From the NCBI RefSeq assembly GCF_000733775.1, contig NZ_JPOE01000002.1, forward strand, positions 1,178,001 to 1,242,000: 64,000 bases of DNA, written 5' to 3'. This document shows, one piece after another, positions 1 to 9,142 of this stretch (within the stretch, counting starts at the first letter, position 1; each line of letters begins with the position of its first letter). The notes beneath the pieces are model-generated. The model saw only the letters and a program-made list of their open reading frames with translations, did no database searches and was not told the origin of the DNA. Origin of the DNA: Thiomonas sp. FB-Cd. GTDB taxonomy: Bacteria; Pseudomonadota; Gammaproteobacteria; Burkholderiales; Burkholderiaceae_C. The translations under genes were made by a program, and so were the position numbers.

Positions 1-1
1 T

Positions 2-831
2 CTCACGCCAGCTCTCAAGCTCGATGTGCATGTCGCCGGCGAGCGCCTGAGCACACGCGACGCGAGCGTCATCACCAACCTGCCGCAAACGTGGAGCGAC
101 GCGCAGGCTACGCTGCAGTGGCGTGAGGGTCGGCACGCCTGTCGGGCAGCGCGGGCCGCAACACCGCAGTCGGGACCATTGACCCGCTCCAGCTGGACGC
201 TGCGTTGACGCTGCCAGGAGGCGTGCGCGCCCACGTGCAGGCGCAATACGATGCGGTCGCCGACGAGTCCGGCTTGCTGCTGGTGGCAGGCAAGCGCGAC
301 CGGATCGAGCTTGCGTTGAGCAAGACCTATGGGCGACTGTGGGTCAGCGTCAGCCAGAGCGCGTCACGCTATTTCACGCGCGCGGGCGCACCCCTGGGCC
401 AGGGCCGCAGCATCCAGGCCGATGCGGGCATCTGGCTGCGGCAGGACGAGCCGGACATTGCCCTCAAGATGCTTGGGTACGCCAACCAGTTCAGCGCCAC
501 GGGCGGGCCTGAGTGGCTGTACGCGAAGCTCAGCCCCACAGGGGTTCCACCCACCGCAAATTCGTTCATTCCTGCCGGCGATGACGTTGCGGGCGTCGGA
601 GTCACTCTGAACGCGCTTGCAGCGGACCGCTACAGTTCGCATTGGGTTCCCTTTGGAGAGGTGGATGTGCTGTCTTCGCGTCGGCTTGGAAATGCAGCGG
701 ACCTTAACCTCGGCCTTCAAGGCCCGGTGCTGGGTGGTGACCAGCTGTCATTCCAATATCAGCGCGAGCAAAACACGACGGGGCTCAACCGCCAGTGGAG
801 TCTCCAATACCGTATCTGGTTCGGGCCATGA
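2..831 (+). CDS. pelB: PelB C-terminal (outer-membrane beta-barrel) part, partial and with an apparent frameshift
   Basis: The gene enters from the left edge, so only the 3' part is present. Its product would be the porin end of PelB, which exports Pel polysaccharide across the outer membrane. The last 209 codons (from about 205) have alternating polar and hydrophobic beta-strand character and end in a barrel-like terminus, QYRIWFGP. Upstream, the good reading frame is a different one: positions 2-126 code well in frame 2, and positions 127-831 code well in frame 1, where a TGA at 124-126 blocks readthrough. Restoring one G to the GGG at 127-129 would join the two frames. Assignment rests mainly on position directly before pelC-pelG, since PelB barrels are poorly conserved. 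It may be a sequencing or assembly indel or a true lesion. Confidence 0.6.
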
Positions 832-951
832 TCACAGGCATCGGCCTGCGTGATCACCTCGCACCAACCCTTGGCCACCTTAACTGCCGCCGACAACCTT
901 TTCTCATTCATACCCACACGGCCATCCCAAAGCGCCGCACAGGAGTCGCCA

Positions 952-1536
952 ATGCATCCATTCACCCTTCGATCCCCGCGTGTTCAGACGCCGCGCTTGT
1001 GGCTTGGCGCCATCCTGACGCTGCTTCTGGCAGCATGCGCCACCACGGCCGTGCCCACCCAGAGCCTGCAATTGCAGGCAGGGGACACCCTGGCCGTGCT
1101 GCCTTTTGAGAACGCCACCGAGGTTCCCCAGGCCGAGACCCGCGTGCAAGCGATTGCCGTGGCGCTGGTGCGCCAAAAAGGGATGCAACAGGTGCTGGTC
1201 TATCCACAGTCGCCGTCCGACAACCCCCTGGAGGCGCCGGCTGCAGTCACCCCGGTGCAGGTTTTGGACTGGGCACGGCGCAAGGGGGCGCACTATGCGC
1301 TGAGCGGCACGGTAACCGAGTGGCGCTACAAAACGGGCGTAGACAGCGAACCGGCGGTCGGCCTGACGCTGCAGATCACCGACGTGGGCACCGGGCAGGT
1401 CGTGTGGTCAGCCACGGGTGCGCGTGCCGGCTGGGGCTACCAGGCGCTCGCCGCTGTGGGCCAGGCGCAGCTCGCTGACTTGCTGCGTGGCGTGCACGTT
1501 GTGACGGCGCCCGCCAAGGCATCTGTCACACCCTGA
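952..1536 (+). CDS. pelC: PelC outer-membrane lipoprotein of Pel export
   Basis: The 194-residue protein has a lipoprotein signal: a basic N-terminus, a hydrophobic stretch and a lipobox LAAC with the acylated Cys at residue 29. PelC of the Pel system is an outer-membrane lipoprotein that forms a ring under the PelB barrel and guides the cationic polymer to the pore. The body (VLPFENATEVPQ, then a repeated A-L-V-R helix and a C-terminal G-T-G-Q-V-V-W-S strand) fits the tolB-N/PelC-like fold. I chose ATG 952 because GGAG at 942-945 sits 6 bases ahead and the signal peptide follows at once; the frame stays open upstream to 850. It lies between pelB and pelD. Confidence 0.85.
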   Translation: MHPFTLRSPRVQTPRLWLGAILTLLLAACATTAVPTQSLQLQAGDTLAVLPFENATEVPQAETRVQAIAVALVRQKGMQQVLVYPQSPSDNPLEAPAAVTPVQVLDWARRKGAHYALSGTVTEWRYKTGVDSEPAVGLTLQITDVGTGQVVWSATGARAGWGYQALAAVGQAQLADLLRGVHVVTAPAKASVTP

Positions 1537-1561
1537 GCAACGCACGCAACGCCTGTTGCCG

Positions 1562-2977
1562 ATGAGCCGCATCGCCCACCTTCGCGCTCGCATCACGCGA
1601 AAACGTGAGGTGCCGTCTCGCCCGCGCTGGCGTCAGCTGTGGCGTGCGCTACGGTTCTGGCGACCCAATGCGCAGGCCGATCGCCTCTTGGCGAGTCTCG
1701 AGAGCGCCGGCCTTCCGGCTTTGGCGCTGTACCTGGGCTTGCGCATCAATCCCGGCGACCCCCTGGGATTGCATGGCGGCTTTCCATGGGTGTGGTTTGG
1801 GCCGTGGCTGGCCGCAGTGCGCTACGGCGCCGGCTATGGCCTGTTTGGCGTCGCGCTCTATGGCGGTGCCTGGGCGTGGCTTTTCGATTCGAGCCCAGCG
1901 GCCTTTCCCGGTGAGTTCTTTCTCGGCGGTGCGCTGGTGAGCCTGATCCTTGGCGAGTTTGGTTCGGCCTACAAGGTGCAGAGCGTGCGTCACAGGGAAA
2001 TCCAGTCGGACCTCACGGCAAGGCTGGAACGGACCAAGCGGCGGCTGTTCATCGTGAAGGAGTCGCTTGCCACGCTCGAGCAGGAACTCACCGACCGGCC
2101 CATGACCCTGCGCGATGCGCTGCTTGACCTGCGACGCAGGCTTGCGCAGGCGCAGACCAAACCGCAGACGCCTGCTGGGAGCACATTGCCCGATCCTGCG
2201 GCTTTTTTGCAGCTGCTCAGCCAGTCATGCCGGCTGATTCAGGCGGGCATCTTTCTGCGCAAGGGCGGTGCCGAGCGCTGGGGGCTCGTGGTGCGCCTCG
2301 GCCAGCACCTGCCCGAGATCGACACAACGCACCCGCTCATTGAGCACGTCCTGGAAACGCATGAAATTGCCCACATCGCACAAGCGGGGCTGTCCGACCC
2401 GAAATACAACGAGTGGGTGTTCGCAGCCCCCTTGCGTGTGGATATCTTTGAGGAGGTTGACGTTTTACTGGCCGTGCACACCATGCCGTTCATGGCCTTC
2501 GATGACATCAATTTGCGGCGGCTTCAGGTGCTGGCCTCCTCGTACGCGGACTTCACCCAGCTCGAACTCCTCGTGGAGGACATGCGCGCGGCCTGGCCCG
2601 AATCGCCCATCGGGCTCCAGCAAGAATGGGCTCACCTCGGGGCGCTGCATCGGGCCTCCGGCCTGCGCAGCTACTGCGCCCTTTGGATGGGCGAGGCACG
2701 CCTGAGCGCGGAGGTGCTCGACGAGTTTGCGAGCATGCAACCGCCGGAGAGCAGTTGGTGGCGCCTGCAAACCCCGAAGGGTCACCTGGTGCTGGTGGTG
2801 CTCATGCCCATCATCAGCGGCGCAAGTCTGACTGCCTACAGGCGCGAGATGATCGAGGCGCTTGAGGCCATTCTCGCGCGCAAGGACATTCCCAAGCAAA
2901 CCCTCGGCGTTGATTTCTATCCCGTGCGGCACGCGGCAGATTTCGCCGAGCTCCACAAGCGCGTCAATCGGCAGTGA
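1562..2977 (+). CDS. pelD: PelD inner-membrane c-di-GMP receptor-type protein of Pel synthesis
   Basis: The protein is about 471 residues, close to known PelD proteins. It has a basic N-terminus, a cluster of hydrophobic membrane segments (about residues 40-150), a charged coiled-coil-like stretch (150-200), a GAF-like domain (about 200-320) and a degenerate GGDEF-like domain at the C-terminus (about 330-460). In the Pel system PelD binds c-di-GMP through an RxxD inhibitory site in that last domain and switches on polymerisation with PelE-F-G. Here I find no R-x-x-D anywhere in the protein; the segment where the site would be expected reads MQPPESSWWR. A TTG at 1556 is an alternative start, but ATG 1562 is preferred. 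It overlaps nothing and is followed after 4 bases by pelE. Confidence 0.85.
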   Translation: MSRIAHLRARITRKREVPSRPRWRQLWRALRFWRPNAQADRLLASLESAGLPALALYLGLRINPGDPLGLHGGFPWVWFGPWLAAVRYGAGYGLFGVALYGGAWAWLFDSSPAAFPGEFFLGGALVSLILGEFGSAYKVQSVRHREIQSDLTARLERTKRRLFIVKESLATLEQELTDRPMTLRDALLDLRRRLAQAQTKPQTPAGSTLPDPAAFLQLLSQSCRLIQAGIFLRKGGAERWGLVVRLGQHLPEIDTTHPLIEHVLETHEIAHIAQAGLSDPKYNEWVFAAPLRVDIFEEVDVLLAVHTMPFMAFDDINLRRLQVLASSYADFTQLELLVEDMRAAWPESPIGLQQEWAHLGALHRASGLRSYCALWMGEARLSAEVLDEFASMQPPESSWWRLQTPKGHLVLVVLMPIISGASLTAYRREMIEALEAILARKDIPKQTLGVDFYPVRHAADFAELHKRVNRQ

Positions 2978-2981
2978 AGTC

Positions 2982-4013
2982 ATGGAGGTGATTCAGGTCT
3001 ATAAACTTCTGCTGCTGTCGGCCTCGATGGAAACAGCCGCGTTGTGGCTTTTGAACTCGCATGGCGACGCAAAGTTCCTGGCCTTCTCGCTCATGCACGC
3101 CGGGGCCTCCGCGGCTGCGAGCTGGCTGGCCTGGTTGTCCCTTCCCCGGCCCATGCGCCAGCCGCGGCTGCTCTCACTGCTGCTGGTCTTCCTTCTCGCA
3201 CTCCTCTTCCCGATCCTGGGTGTGGTCGGCCTGCTGCTGGCGTCGCGCCTGGCCATGGCCTTGCCCAAACGTCAGCAGGATGATGAAGCGATCCATGAGG
3301 CGCCACGCCTTGAGATCTACGCCATTGACCCGCGCCTGGACAAAGGACTGGACCTTCTGCCCCCAGGCCAGATTGGCCGCATCGCCGCCGATCCCCATGC
3401 TGCGACTACGCAACGCATACGTGCTGTGCTGGCCCTGCGCGACATGCCCGCACGTCTGGCCCTGCCGTTGCTGCGCAGCTTGCTGGGGGACGGCAACGAG
3501 GAAATCCGCCTGTTGGCCTACGGCATTGCCAGTCAATGGGAACAGCGCCTCACCCACGACCTGCAAGGTGCACAACGGGAACTCGATGCGCTTCAAAGCC
3601 AGGGCGCCAGTGGCAACGTCCTGGCCCGGGCCGCACTGCACGTGGCGGAGCTGCAAATGGAATTCATTTACCAAGGCCTGGCGCAGGGCGATTTGCGCAA
3701 GTTCGCGCTCGACCAGGCCTGGTATTACGCCAACCTCGGACTCAAGGCTCAACCCGACGAACCGGCCTTGCTGATGCTGCGCCTGCGCCTGAGCATGACA
3801 AAAGACGATCTGGACAACGCCCAGGATACCTTGCTGCTTCTGGATGAACACACCAGCGCCTCGGTGTGGGTGCCCTATGCAGCCGAGCTGGCCTGGCGGC
3901 ACCGCAACTTCTCTGCAGTGGGCGCCATCCTGGGCCAACTCAGCAATGCGCAAGTGGCTCCGCGCATGCTCCCGATCGTGCGCCTGTGGTCGGACTCCAG
4001 GGGGAGAACATGA
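2982..4013 (+). CDS. pelE: PelE inner-membrane TPR protein of Pel synthesis
   Basis: The 343-residue protein starts with three hydrophobic segments (about residues 3-25, 31-53 and 62-95), followed by a soluble, helix-rich, Ala/Leu-rich region of TPR type. PelE is the small membrane partner of PelD, PelF and PelG in the inner-membrane Pel synthase. ATG 2982 is the natural start, just after the pelD stop; the open frame continues upstream inside pelD but has no signal there. Its stop overlaps the pelF start (ATGA at 4010-4013), indicating translational coupling. Assignment is by topology and exact place in the pel gene order. Confidence 0.82.
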   Translation: MEVIQVYKLLLLSASMETAALWLLNSHGDAKFLAFSLMHAGASAAASWLAWLSLPRPMRQPRLLSLLLVFLLALLFPILGVVGLLLASRLAMALPKRQQDDEAIHEAPRLEIYAIDPRLDKGLDLLPPGQIGRIAADPHAATTQRIRAVLALRDMPARLALPLLRSLLGDGNEEIRLLAYGIASQWEQRLTHDLQGAQRELDALQSQGASGNVLARAALHVAELQMEFIYQGLAQGDLRKFALDQAWYYANLGLKAQPDEPALLMLRLRLSMTKDDLDNAQDTLLLLDEHTSASVWVPYAAELAWRHRNFSAVGAILGQLSNAQVAPRMLPIVRLWSDSRGRT

Positions 4014-5644
4014 TGGGCACGGCGCCACAGCCCGATATCGACGTGATGCTGCTGCTCGAAGGCACATACCCGTACGTCTCCGGCGGCGTGTCGAGTTGGG
4101 TGCATCAGATCATTAACGGCTTTCCCGAGCTGCGGTTCCACCTGTGTTTTCTGGGTTCACGCCGGGACGATTACGGCGAAGCACGCTATGCAATGCCGCC
4201 CAATGTGGTCGGGCTGACCGAGCATTACCTCTTCAGCGACGAGGCGATGCCCACGCCGCACCGCAGATCGGGCGACGCGGCCACAGCCAAGCTGGTTCGC
4301 AATCTGCACGAGCAACTGCGCACGCCGGGCGATACGGCTGACGGCGGGCGCCACTCGCGTGCCCAGGTGCTGGAGCAAAGCCTGCGGGCGATGCAGGGCA
4401 AGCTGACTCTGGACAATTTTCTGCACTCCGAGGCGTCGTGGAGCTATCTCACGGAGCAGTACCTTACGCGCTGTACCGATCCATCCTTCGTCGATTACTT
4501 CTGGACTGTGCGCACCATGCACACGCCCATCTGGACCCTGGCCACGCTGGCGCGCGCTCTGCCTGCTGCGCGGGTCTATCACACCATCTCCACAGGCTAC
4601 GCCGGCTACCTCGGCGCGGTGCTGGCAGGGCTCACCAACCGGCCACTGATTCTCTCCGAGCACGGCATTTATACGAAGGAAAGGCGCATTGACCTTTTCT
4701 CGGCCCAGTGGGTAAGCGACAATATGCCGGTTCTGGAGCGTAACGCTGGGGATGCGGGATATTTCCGTGAGCTGTGGATCCGCCTGTTTGAATCGCTGGG
4801 GCGCATGTGCTACGACGCGGCGGACCCGGTGATCGCGTTGTATGAGGCCAACCGGCTGCGACAGCTCGCTGACGGTGCCGAACCCGCATCAACCTGCCTG
4901 ATCGCCAACGGCATCAACATTCCGCCCTTCGCTGCCACGCGCGCGCAGCGCCCACCGCAGCCCCCGCCGGTGATGTGCCTGATCGGCCGCGTGGTGCCGA
5001 TCAAGGACGTGAAGACCTTCATCCGCGCCGTGCGCGTGGCCGTGGGGCGAATGCCGGGGCTCGAGGGCTGGATTGCCGGCCCCGAAGACGAGCATCCGGA
5101 CTATGCACGCGAATGCCGGGAACTCGCCGATAGCCTGGAACTCGGCAGCAACCTCAAATTCCTTGGGTTCCAGAAACTGGTCGAGTTGCTACCCAGGGTG
5201 GGCGTGGTCGTGCTGTCGTCGATCAGCGAGGCGCTTCCGCTCGTGCTTCTCGAAGGCTTTGCCGCAGGCGTTCCCGCCGTGACGACGGATGTTGGCTCAT
5301 GCCAGCAGCTGATCGCAGGTCTTGGCCCGGAGGATACGGCGCTGGGCTCAGCAGGCGCTGTGGTCCGCATCGCCGACGCGCAAGCGCTTGGTGAGGCTTG
5401 CACCGCACTGCTCGGCGACCCTGTCGCGTACGCGCGCGCGCAGGCGGCAGGCATCGCGCGCGTGGAGCGTTACTACGGCCAGCCCACGATGTTTGCGAAG
5501 TACCGCGCTGTGTACGAGGACGCGTTGGCGCGAAGCGACGATCCGGATCACGCCACGCCGCGGGGCCAGGTCGCCACCGCGTTGCGTGAGGGACATGTGC
5601 CTGGCCGCATCCCGCCGCCGCTTCAAACCGAGGAGGCCGGCTGA
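4010..5644 (+). CDS. pelF: PelF cytosolic glycosyltransferase (GT4 family) of Pel synthesis
   Basis: The 544-residue protein opens with MLLLEGTYPYVSGGVSSW, the signature start of PelF, and ends in a GT-B fold with the EX7E pattern (E-A-L-P-L-V-L-L-E, about residues 406-414) that contacts the nucleotide sugar. PelF is the soluble GT4 glycosyltransferase that polymerises the Pel chain at the PelD-E-G membrane complex. Typical GT4 motifs such as CLIGRVVPIKD and FLGFQKLVELLPR are visible. Two starts are possible: ATG 4010 overlaps the pelE stop, and ATG 4013 has better spacing from GGAG (4003-4006). The stop overlaps the pelG ATG by one base (TGATG). Confidence 0.93.
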   Translation: MMGTAPQPDIDVMLLLEGTYPYVSGGVSSWVHQIINGFPELRFHLCFLGSRRDDYGEARYAMPPNVVGLTEHYLFSDEAMPTPHRRSGDAATAKLVRNLHEQLRTPGDTADGGRHSRAQVLEQSLRAMQGKLTLDNFLHSEASWSYLTEQYLTRCTDPSFVDYFWTVRTMHTPIWTLATLARALPAARVYHTISTGYAGYLGAVLAGLTNRPLILSEHGIYTKERRIDLFSAQWVSDNMPVLERNAGDAGYFRELWIRLFESLGRMCYDAADPVIALYEANRLRQLADGAEPASTCLIANGINIPPFAATRAQRPPQPPPVMCLIGRVVPIKDVKTFIRAVRVAVGRMPGLEGWIAGPEDEHPDYARECRELADSLELGSNLKFLGFQKLVELLPRVGVVVLSSISEALPLVLLEGFAAGVPAVTTDVGSCQQLIAGLGPEDTALGSAGAVVRIADAQALGEACTALLGDPVAYARAQAAGIARVERYYGQPTMFAKYRAVYEDALARSDDPDHATPRGQVATALREGHVPGRIPPPLQTEEAG

Positions 5645-7020
5645 TGGCAGGTATCGGCTTTGAATTGCGCAAATTGCTGCGAAGCCAGTCCTATCTCGGC
5701 TTGCTGCGCGCCTACAGCTATGCCTCGATCATCAGTTCCGGCCCCTGGGTGTTTTCGATTCTCGGGCTGATCGTCACGGGGTTTTTGTCGCTCAGCGCGG
5801 TCAGCCCCAATTCACTCATCACCCAGTTCCAGGTCACGGTCACTTACCTGATCATGACGTCGCTCGTGCTCTCCGGTGGCCTCCAGCTGAGTTTCACCCG
5901 CTGGGTCGCGGACCAATTGTTTGCCAAGCAGCGTGAGGACGTGGCGCCGGCTTTTCTTGGCGTGCTCCTGGTCACGACCGCCGTGTCGGGGGCGCTGGGG
6001 TGGATCGCCGCGCTTGTGCTCTTCCCTCTGCAGAGCAACCTGTATCGCGTGCTGCTTGCCGGTGGCCTTCCCCTGCTGTGCGACATCTGGATCGTGACTG
6101 TGTTTCTGTCAGGCCTCAAGCAGTACCGCGCGATTGTCGCGCTGTACGCGTGTGGCTACGGGCTGTCGGTGTTCCTGTCGTATCTGCTACGGGGCTGGGG
6201 GCTGGAGGGGCTTCTGGCCGGTTTTCTTGGTGGCCAATTCCTGATGTGGACGGCCATGATGGCACTGGTCCTGCGCAATTTCCCGCCGACCAAGCCCATC
6301 ACCCTCGCATGCTTCGCGCCCGGCGCGATGCTCCCTACCCTGCTGGCGGGCGGAACGCTCTACAACCTCGGTGTTTGGGCCGACAAGCTGATGTTCTGGT
6401 TCACGCCGCAAACCTCCTCACCCGTGATTGGCCCGCTACGGGCCTCGACCATTTATGACCTTCCGGTATTCCTTGCCTACTTGTGCGTGATTCCGGGCAT
6501 GGGCGTTTTTCTGGTGAAATTCGAAACCGACTTTGTCGAGTGGTATGACCACTTCTACACGGCCGTGCGTTCAGGCGGCGCACTCCAGGACATTGCGCGA
6601 TACCACGACCGCATGCAGGACACGGTGCGTGAGGGCATTTACCAGATCATCAAGGTTCAGGCCATCACCCTGCTGGCCTTGTACACCTTTGTGAAACCGT
6701 TGTTTCACGCCATCGGCATCAGCGACTTATACATTCCGCTGTTTCTCGTCCAAGCCGTCGCGGCCAGTTTCCAGGTGTTGCTGCTGGCCGTGCTCAACGT
6801 TTTTTTCTACCTCGACCGCAGACGCGAGGTGGTCTTCATCACCGCCTTATTGCTTGTGCTCAACGTCATTCTGAGCAGGGTTTCGATTAGTCTTGGAGCC
6901 GTGTACTTCGGGTATGGGTTCGCGGTCGCGCTGCTCCTGACCCTTCTGGCAAGCCTCCTGCTCGTACAACGCCTGTTTCGGCGCCTGGAATACCAGACCT
7001 TCATGCTGCAGCGAACGTAA
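5644..7020 (+). CDS. pelG: PelG inner-membrane transporter (MOP/Wzx-like superfamily) of Pel synthesis
   Basis: The 458-residue protein begins MAGIGFELRKLL, as PelG proteins do, and consists almost entirely of hydrophobic segments, about twelve in all. PelG resembles polysaccharide transporters of the MOP superfamily and is proposed to carry the Pel chain across the inner membrane. It is translationally coupled to pelF and is the last pel gene. Its TAA is only 14 bases from the stop of the convergent fliN. I see no hairpin terminator in that gap, so transcription from the two sides may run into the neighbouring operon. Confidence 0.93.
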   Translation: MAGIGFELRKLLRSQSYLGLLRAYSYASIISSGPWVFSILGLIVTGFLSLSAVSPNSLITQFQVTVTYLIMTSLVLSGGLQLSFTRWVADQLFAKQREDVAPAFLGVLLVTTAVSGALGWIAALVLFPLQSNLYRVLLAGGLPLLCDIWIVTVFLSGLKQYRAIVALYACGYGLSVFLSYLLRGWGLEGLLAGFLGGQFLMWTAMMALVLRNFPPTKPITLACFAPGAMLPTLLAGGTLYNLGVWADKLMFWFTPQTSSPVIGPLRASTIYDLPVFLAYLCVIPGMGVFLVKFETDFVEWYDHFYTAVRSGGALQDIARYHDRMQDTVREGIYQIIKVQAITLLALYTFVKPLFHAIGISDLYIPLFLVQAVAASFQVLLLAVLNVFFYLDRRREVVFITALLLVLNVILSRVSISLGAVYFGYGFAVALLLTLLASLLLVQRLFRRLEYQTFMLQRT

Positions 7021-7034
7021 GGCACGGTACTCGG

Positions 7035-7487
7035 TCATCCCAGGCGCCGTGCGCGCTCGGTGGGGCTGACAATGTCCGTGAGGCGGATGCCAAATTTGTC
7101 GTTGACAAGGACAACTTCGCCACGTGCGATCAGGAAGCCGTTAACCAGCACGTCCATCGGCTCGCCAGCCAACCGATCGAGGTCGACCACAGATCCCTGC
7201 GCAAGCTGGAGAAGCTCGCGAATCTGAATTTTGGTGCGCCCCAACTCGACCGACAGCGTCACCGGAATGTCCATCACCAGGTCGAGCTGGTCGGTGTTGC
7301 CGGCACTGCCCGTCTCCGGCCTCAGCTGGGTAAAGGGCGCACGTTGCGCAGCCGGGGCTGTCTCGGGCTGCGTTTGCACGGGGGCAGCCGCCTCGCCACC
7401 CTGCTCGGCCATGGCAGCGGCCCAATCGTCGACAGCAGCGTCGGGGGCAGCCTGCGCCATTTCAGCGGTTTGGGTGTCGTCAGCCAT
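7035..7487 (-). CDS. fliN: FliN, C-ring (switch) protein
   Basis: The 150-residue protein has an acidic, Ala/Gln-rich N-terminal tail (1-60) and a C-terminal SpoA/FliN domain (about 68-145) with the typical run LDLVMDIPVTLSVELGRTKI and GEVVLVNDKFGIRLTDI. FliN forms the lower wall of the flagellar switch with FliM and FliG, and helps dock the export ATPase complex. It is the last gene of the fliE-N operon in this window. The fliO-P-Q-R export genes that often follow are absent, because the convergent pel operon ends here. Confidence 0.95.
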   Translation of the reverse strand: MADDTQTAEMAQAAPDAAVDDWAAAMAEQGGEAAAPVQTQPETAPAAQRAPFTQLRPETGSAGNTDQLDLVMDIPVTLSVELGRTKIQIRELLQLAQGSVVDLDRLAGEPMDVLVNGFLIARGEVVLVNDKFGIRLTDIVSPTERARRLG

Positions 7488-7511
7488 GATGATGCGTGTT
7501 CTCGGGAAAAT

Positions 7512-8516
7512 TCAATGAATGGGCTTGGCGCTATGCGTCAGCGCCGCATCGGGCAAGAGGCGCTGGCGCACCTTGATCGCCATGTGCTCGTCATGCTGGC
7601 CGTACTCGCCGCGCAGAACGGGAATGCCGTCCACGCGTGCAATCACAGTCTCCGGCATGTCCACAGGCAGCACGTCGCCAATGCTGATCTGCAGTAATTC
7701 GCGTACGAGGATGGATCGGTTCAGGAGCTCCACCCGCAACTCCACCTCGGCCTCGCGCATCTCGCTTTGGAGCGCTTGCATCCAGCGCTGATCGACGTCA
7801 TTGCGGTCGGTGGTCATGCCCGTGGTCATCTGGTCGCGAATCGGCTCGATCATGCTGTACGGTATGCACACATTCAGGCTGCCACCGCCACCTTCGATCT
7901 CCACGTCGAAGGTGGAGACAATGACGACCTCGGTGGGCGTGGCAATATTGACGAATTGGGGATTGACCTCGGACCGCACCACCTCGATGTCCAGCGGCAG
8001 GACCGGGTTCCACGCCGTCTTGTATTCCTTGAAAACCATGTCAAGCATGCGCGAGATGATGCGCTGCTCCAGCGGCGTGAAGTCGCGTCCCTCGATGCGC
8101 GCGTGGAAGCGTCCGTCGCCACCAAAATAGTTGTCCACGACGCTGAACACCAGTCGTGGATCAAAGATGAACAGCGCCGTGCCGCGTAGAGGCTTGAGTT
8201 GCACGAGATTGAGATTGCTCGGCACGACCAGGGTGCGAATGAATTCGCTGTATTTCATGAGGCGAACCGACGACACCGAGATTTCCGATGAGCGGCGAAG
8301 AAAGTTGAACAACCCGACGCGCCACAGCCGTGCAAAGCGCTCATTGATGACTTCAAGCGTGGGCATGCGCCCGCGCACAATGCGGTCCTGGCTGGCCAGG
8401 TCATAGGGACGTATGCCGCCTTCATCGGCCGCCTCCGGCTCGGGCTCGGCTTCCTCGCCGCTCAACCCCTGCAGGAGTGCATCGACCTCATCTTGCGACA
8501 GGACGTCCTTGACCAT
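7512..8516 (-). CDS. fliM: FliM, flagellar motor switch protein
   Basis: The 334-residue protein has normal FliM length. The N-terminal LSQDEVDALLQGL is the conserved peptide that binds CheY-phosphate. It is followed by an acidic linker, the middle CheC-like domain (PTLEVINERFARLWRVGLF onward) and a C-terminal SpoA domain. FliM links CheY-P to rotor switching by contacting FliG. Its ATG shares one base with the fliL stop (TAATG on the minus strand), so the two are coupled. The fliN start lies 24 bases downstream. Confidence 0.96.
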   Translation of the reverse strand: MVKDVLSQDEVDALLQGLSGEEAEPEPEAADEGGIRPYDLASQDRIVRGRMPTLEVINERFARLWRVGLFNFLRRSSEISVSSVRLMKYSEFIRTLVVPSNLNLVQLKPLRGTALFIFDPRLVFSVVDNYFGGDGRFHARIEGRDFTPLEQRIISRMLDMVFKEYKTAWNPVLPLDIEVVRSEVNPQFVNIATPTEVVIVSTFDVEIEGGGGSLNVCIPYSMIEPIRDQMTTGMTTDRNDVDQRWMQALQSEMREAEVELRVELLNRSILVRELLQISIGDVLPVDMPETVIARVDGIPVLRGEYGQHDEHMAIKVRQRLLPDAALTHSAKPIH

Positions 8517-9043
8517 TACTGCACCACGAAAGCCGTGAAGTACACACCCACAACCGGACCGACTGGCTGAGCAGCGTGGGCCGTCGGCGCCACAGCTTTG
8601 CCCAATGCATCGCTCCCCGTGTTCAGGATCCGGTTGATCACCGTGAGAATTTCGCTGCGCAACTGCTCCCGCACCTGCACGGTTCCAACTTTGTCGGCCT
8701 GCTGCGCAGCAAGGATGCGAAGGACGGCATTGCGGATTTCAGGCGTCATGGCTTTGACTTCGTCGTCCGTCTTCGGCTCGAAGGTCTTGAGGTCGATCTT
8801 CACCTGCAGATAGTGCGTGTTGCCGTCGGTGCTCAGGACGTTCGTGACAAACGGTTCGAGGCTGATGAAATGCGCCAGTTTTTCACGCTGCGCTGCGAGC
8901 TCCTGCGCCGTGACCTGCGGCTTCGGGCGCATCAGGAACCACCACGCCCCCGCCCCACCGCCACCGAAAACGAGCAGCACCACGACCGTGATGATGATCC
9001 ATTTACCCTTGCCAGATTTGGTTTTGGCGGGTTTATCTGCCAT
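8516..9043 (-). CDS. fliL: FliL, basal-body-associated membrane protein
   Basis: The 175-residue protein has a short Lys-rich cytoplasmic start (MADKPAKTKSGKGKW), one transmembrane helix (about 17-38) and a periplasmic FliL domain with FVTNVLSTDGNTHYLQVKI. FliL surrounds the stator and supports motor torque. The frame is open upstream to 9121, but ATG 9043 is chosen because a GGAG lies 7 bases before it and the FliL signature begins there. It sits between fliK and fliM, as in many proteobacteria. Confidence 0.94.
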   Translation of the reverse strand: MADKPAKTKSGKGKWIIITVVVLLVFGGGGAGAWWFLMRPKPQVTAQELAAQREKLAHFISLEPFVTNVLSTDGNTHYLQVKIDLKTFEPKTDDEVKAMTPEIRNAVLRILAAQQADKVGTVQVREQLRSEILTVINRILNTGSDALGKAVAPTAHAAQPVGPVVGVYFTAFVVQ

Positions 9044-9142
9044 TGAGAAACTCCAGAAGTCTTGCCGAACGTGACACTGTAAACGGCACGGATTCCAGAA
9101 AATTGAATCCGGCTCCCGCATGCCCGGGGCCTATCGCACCAA

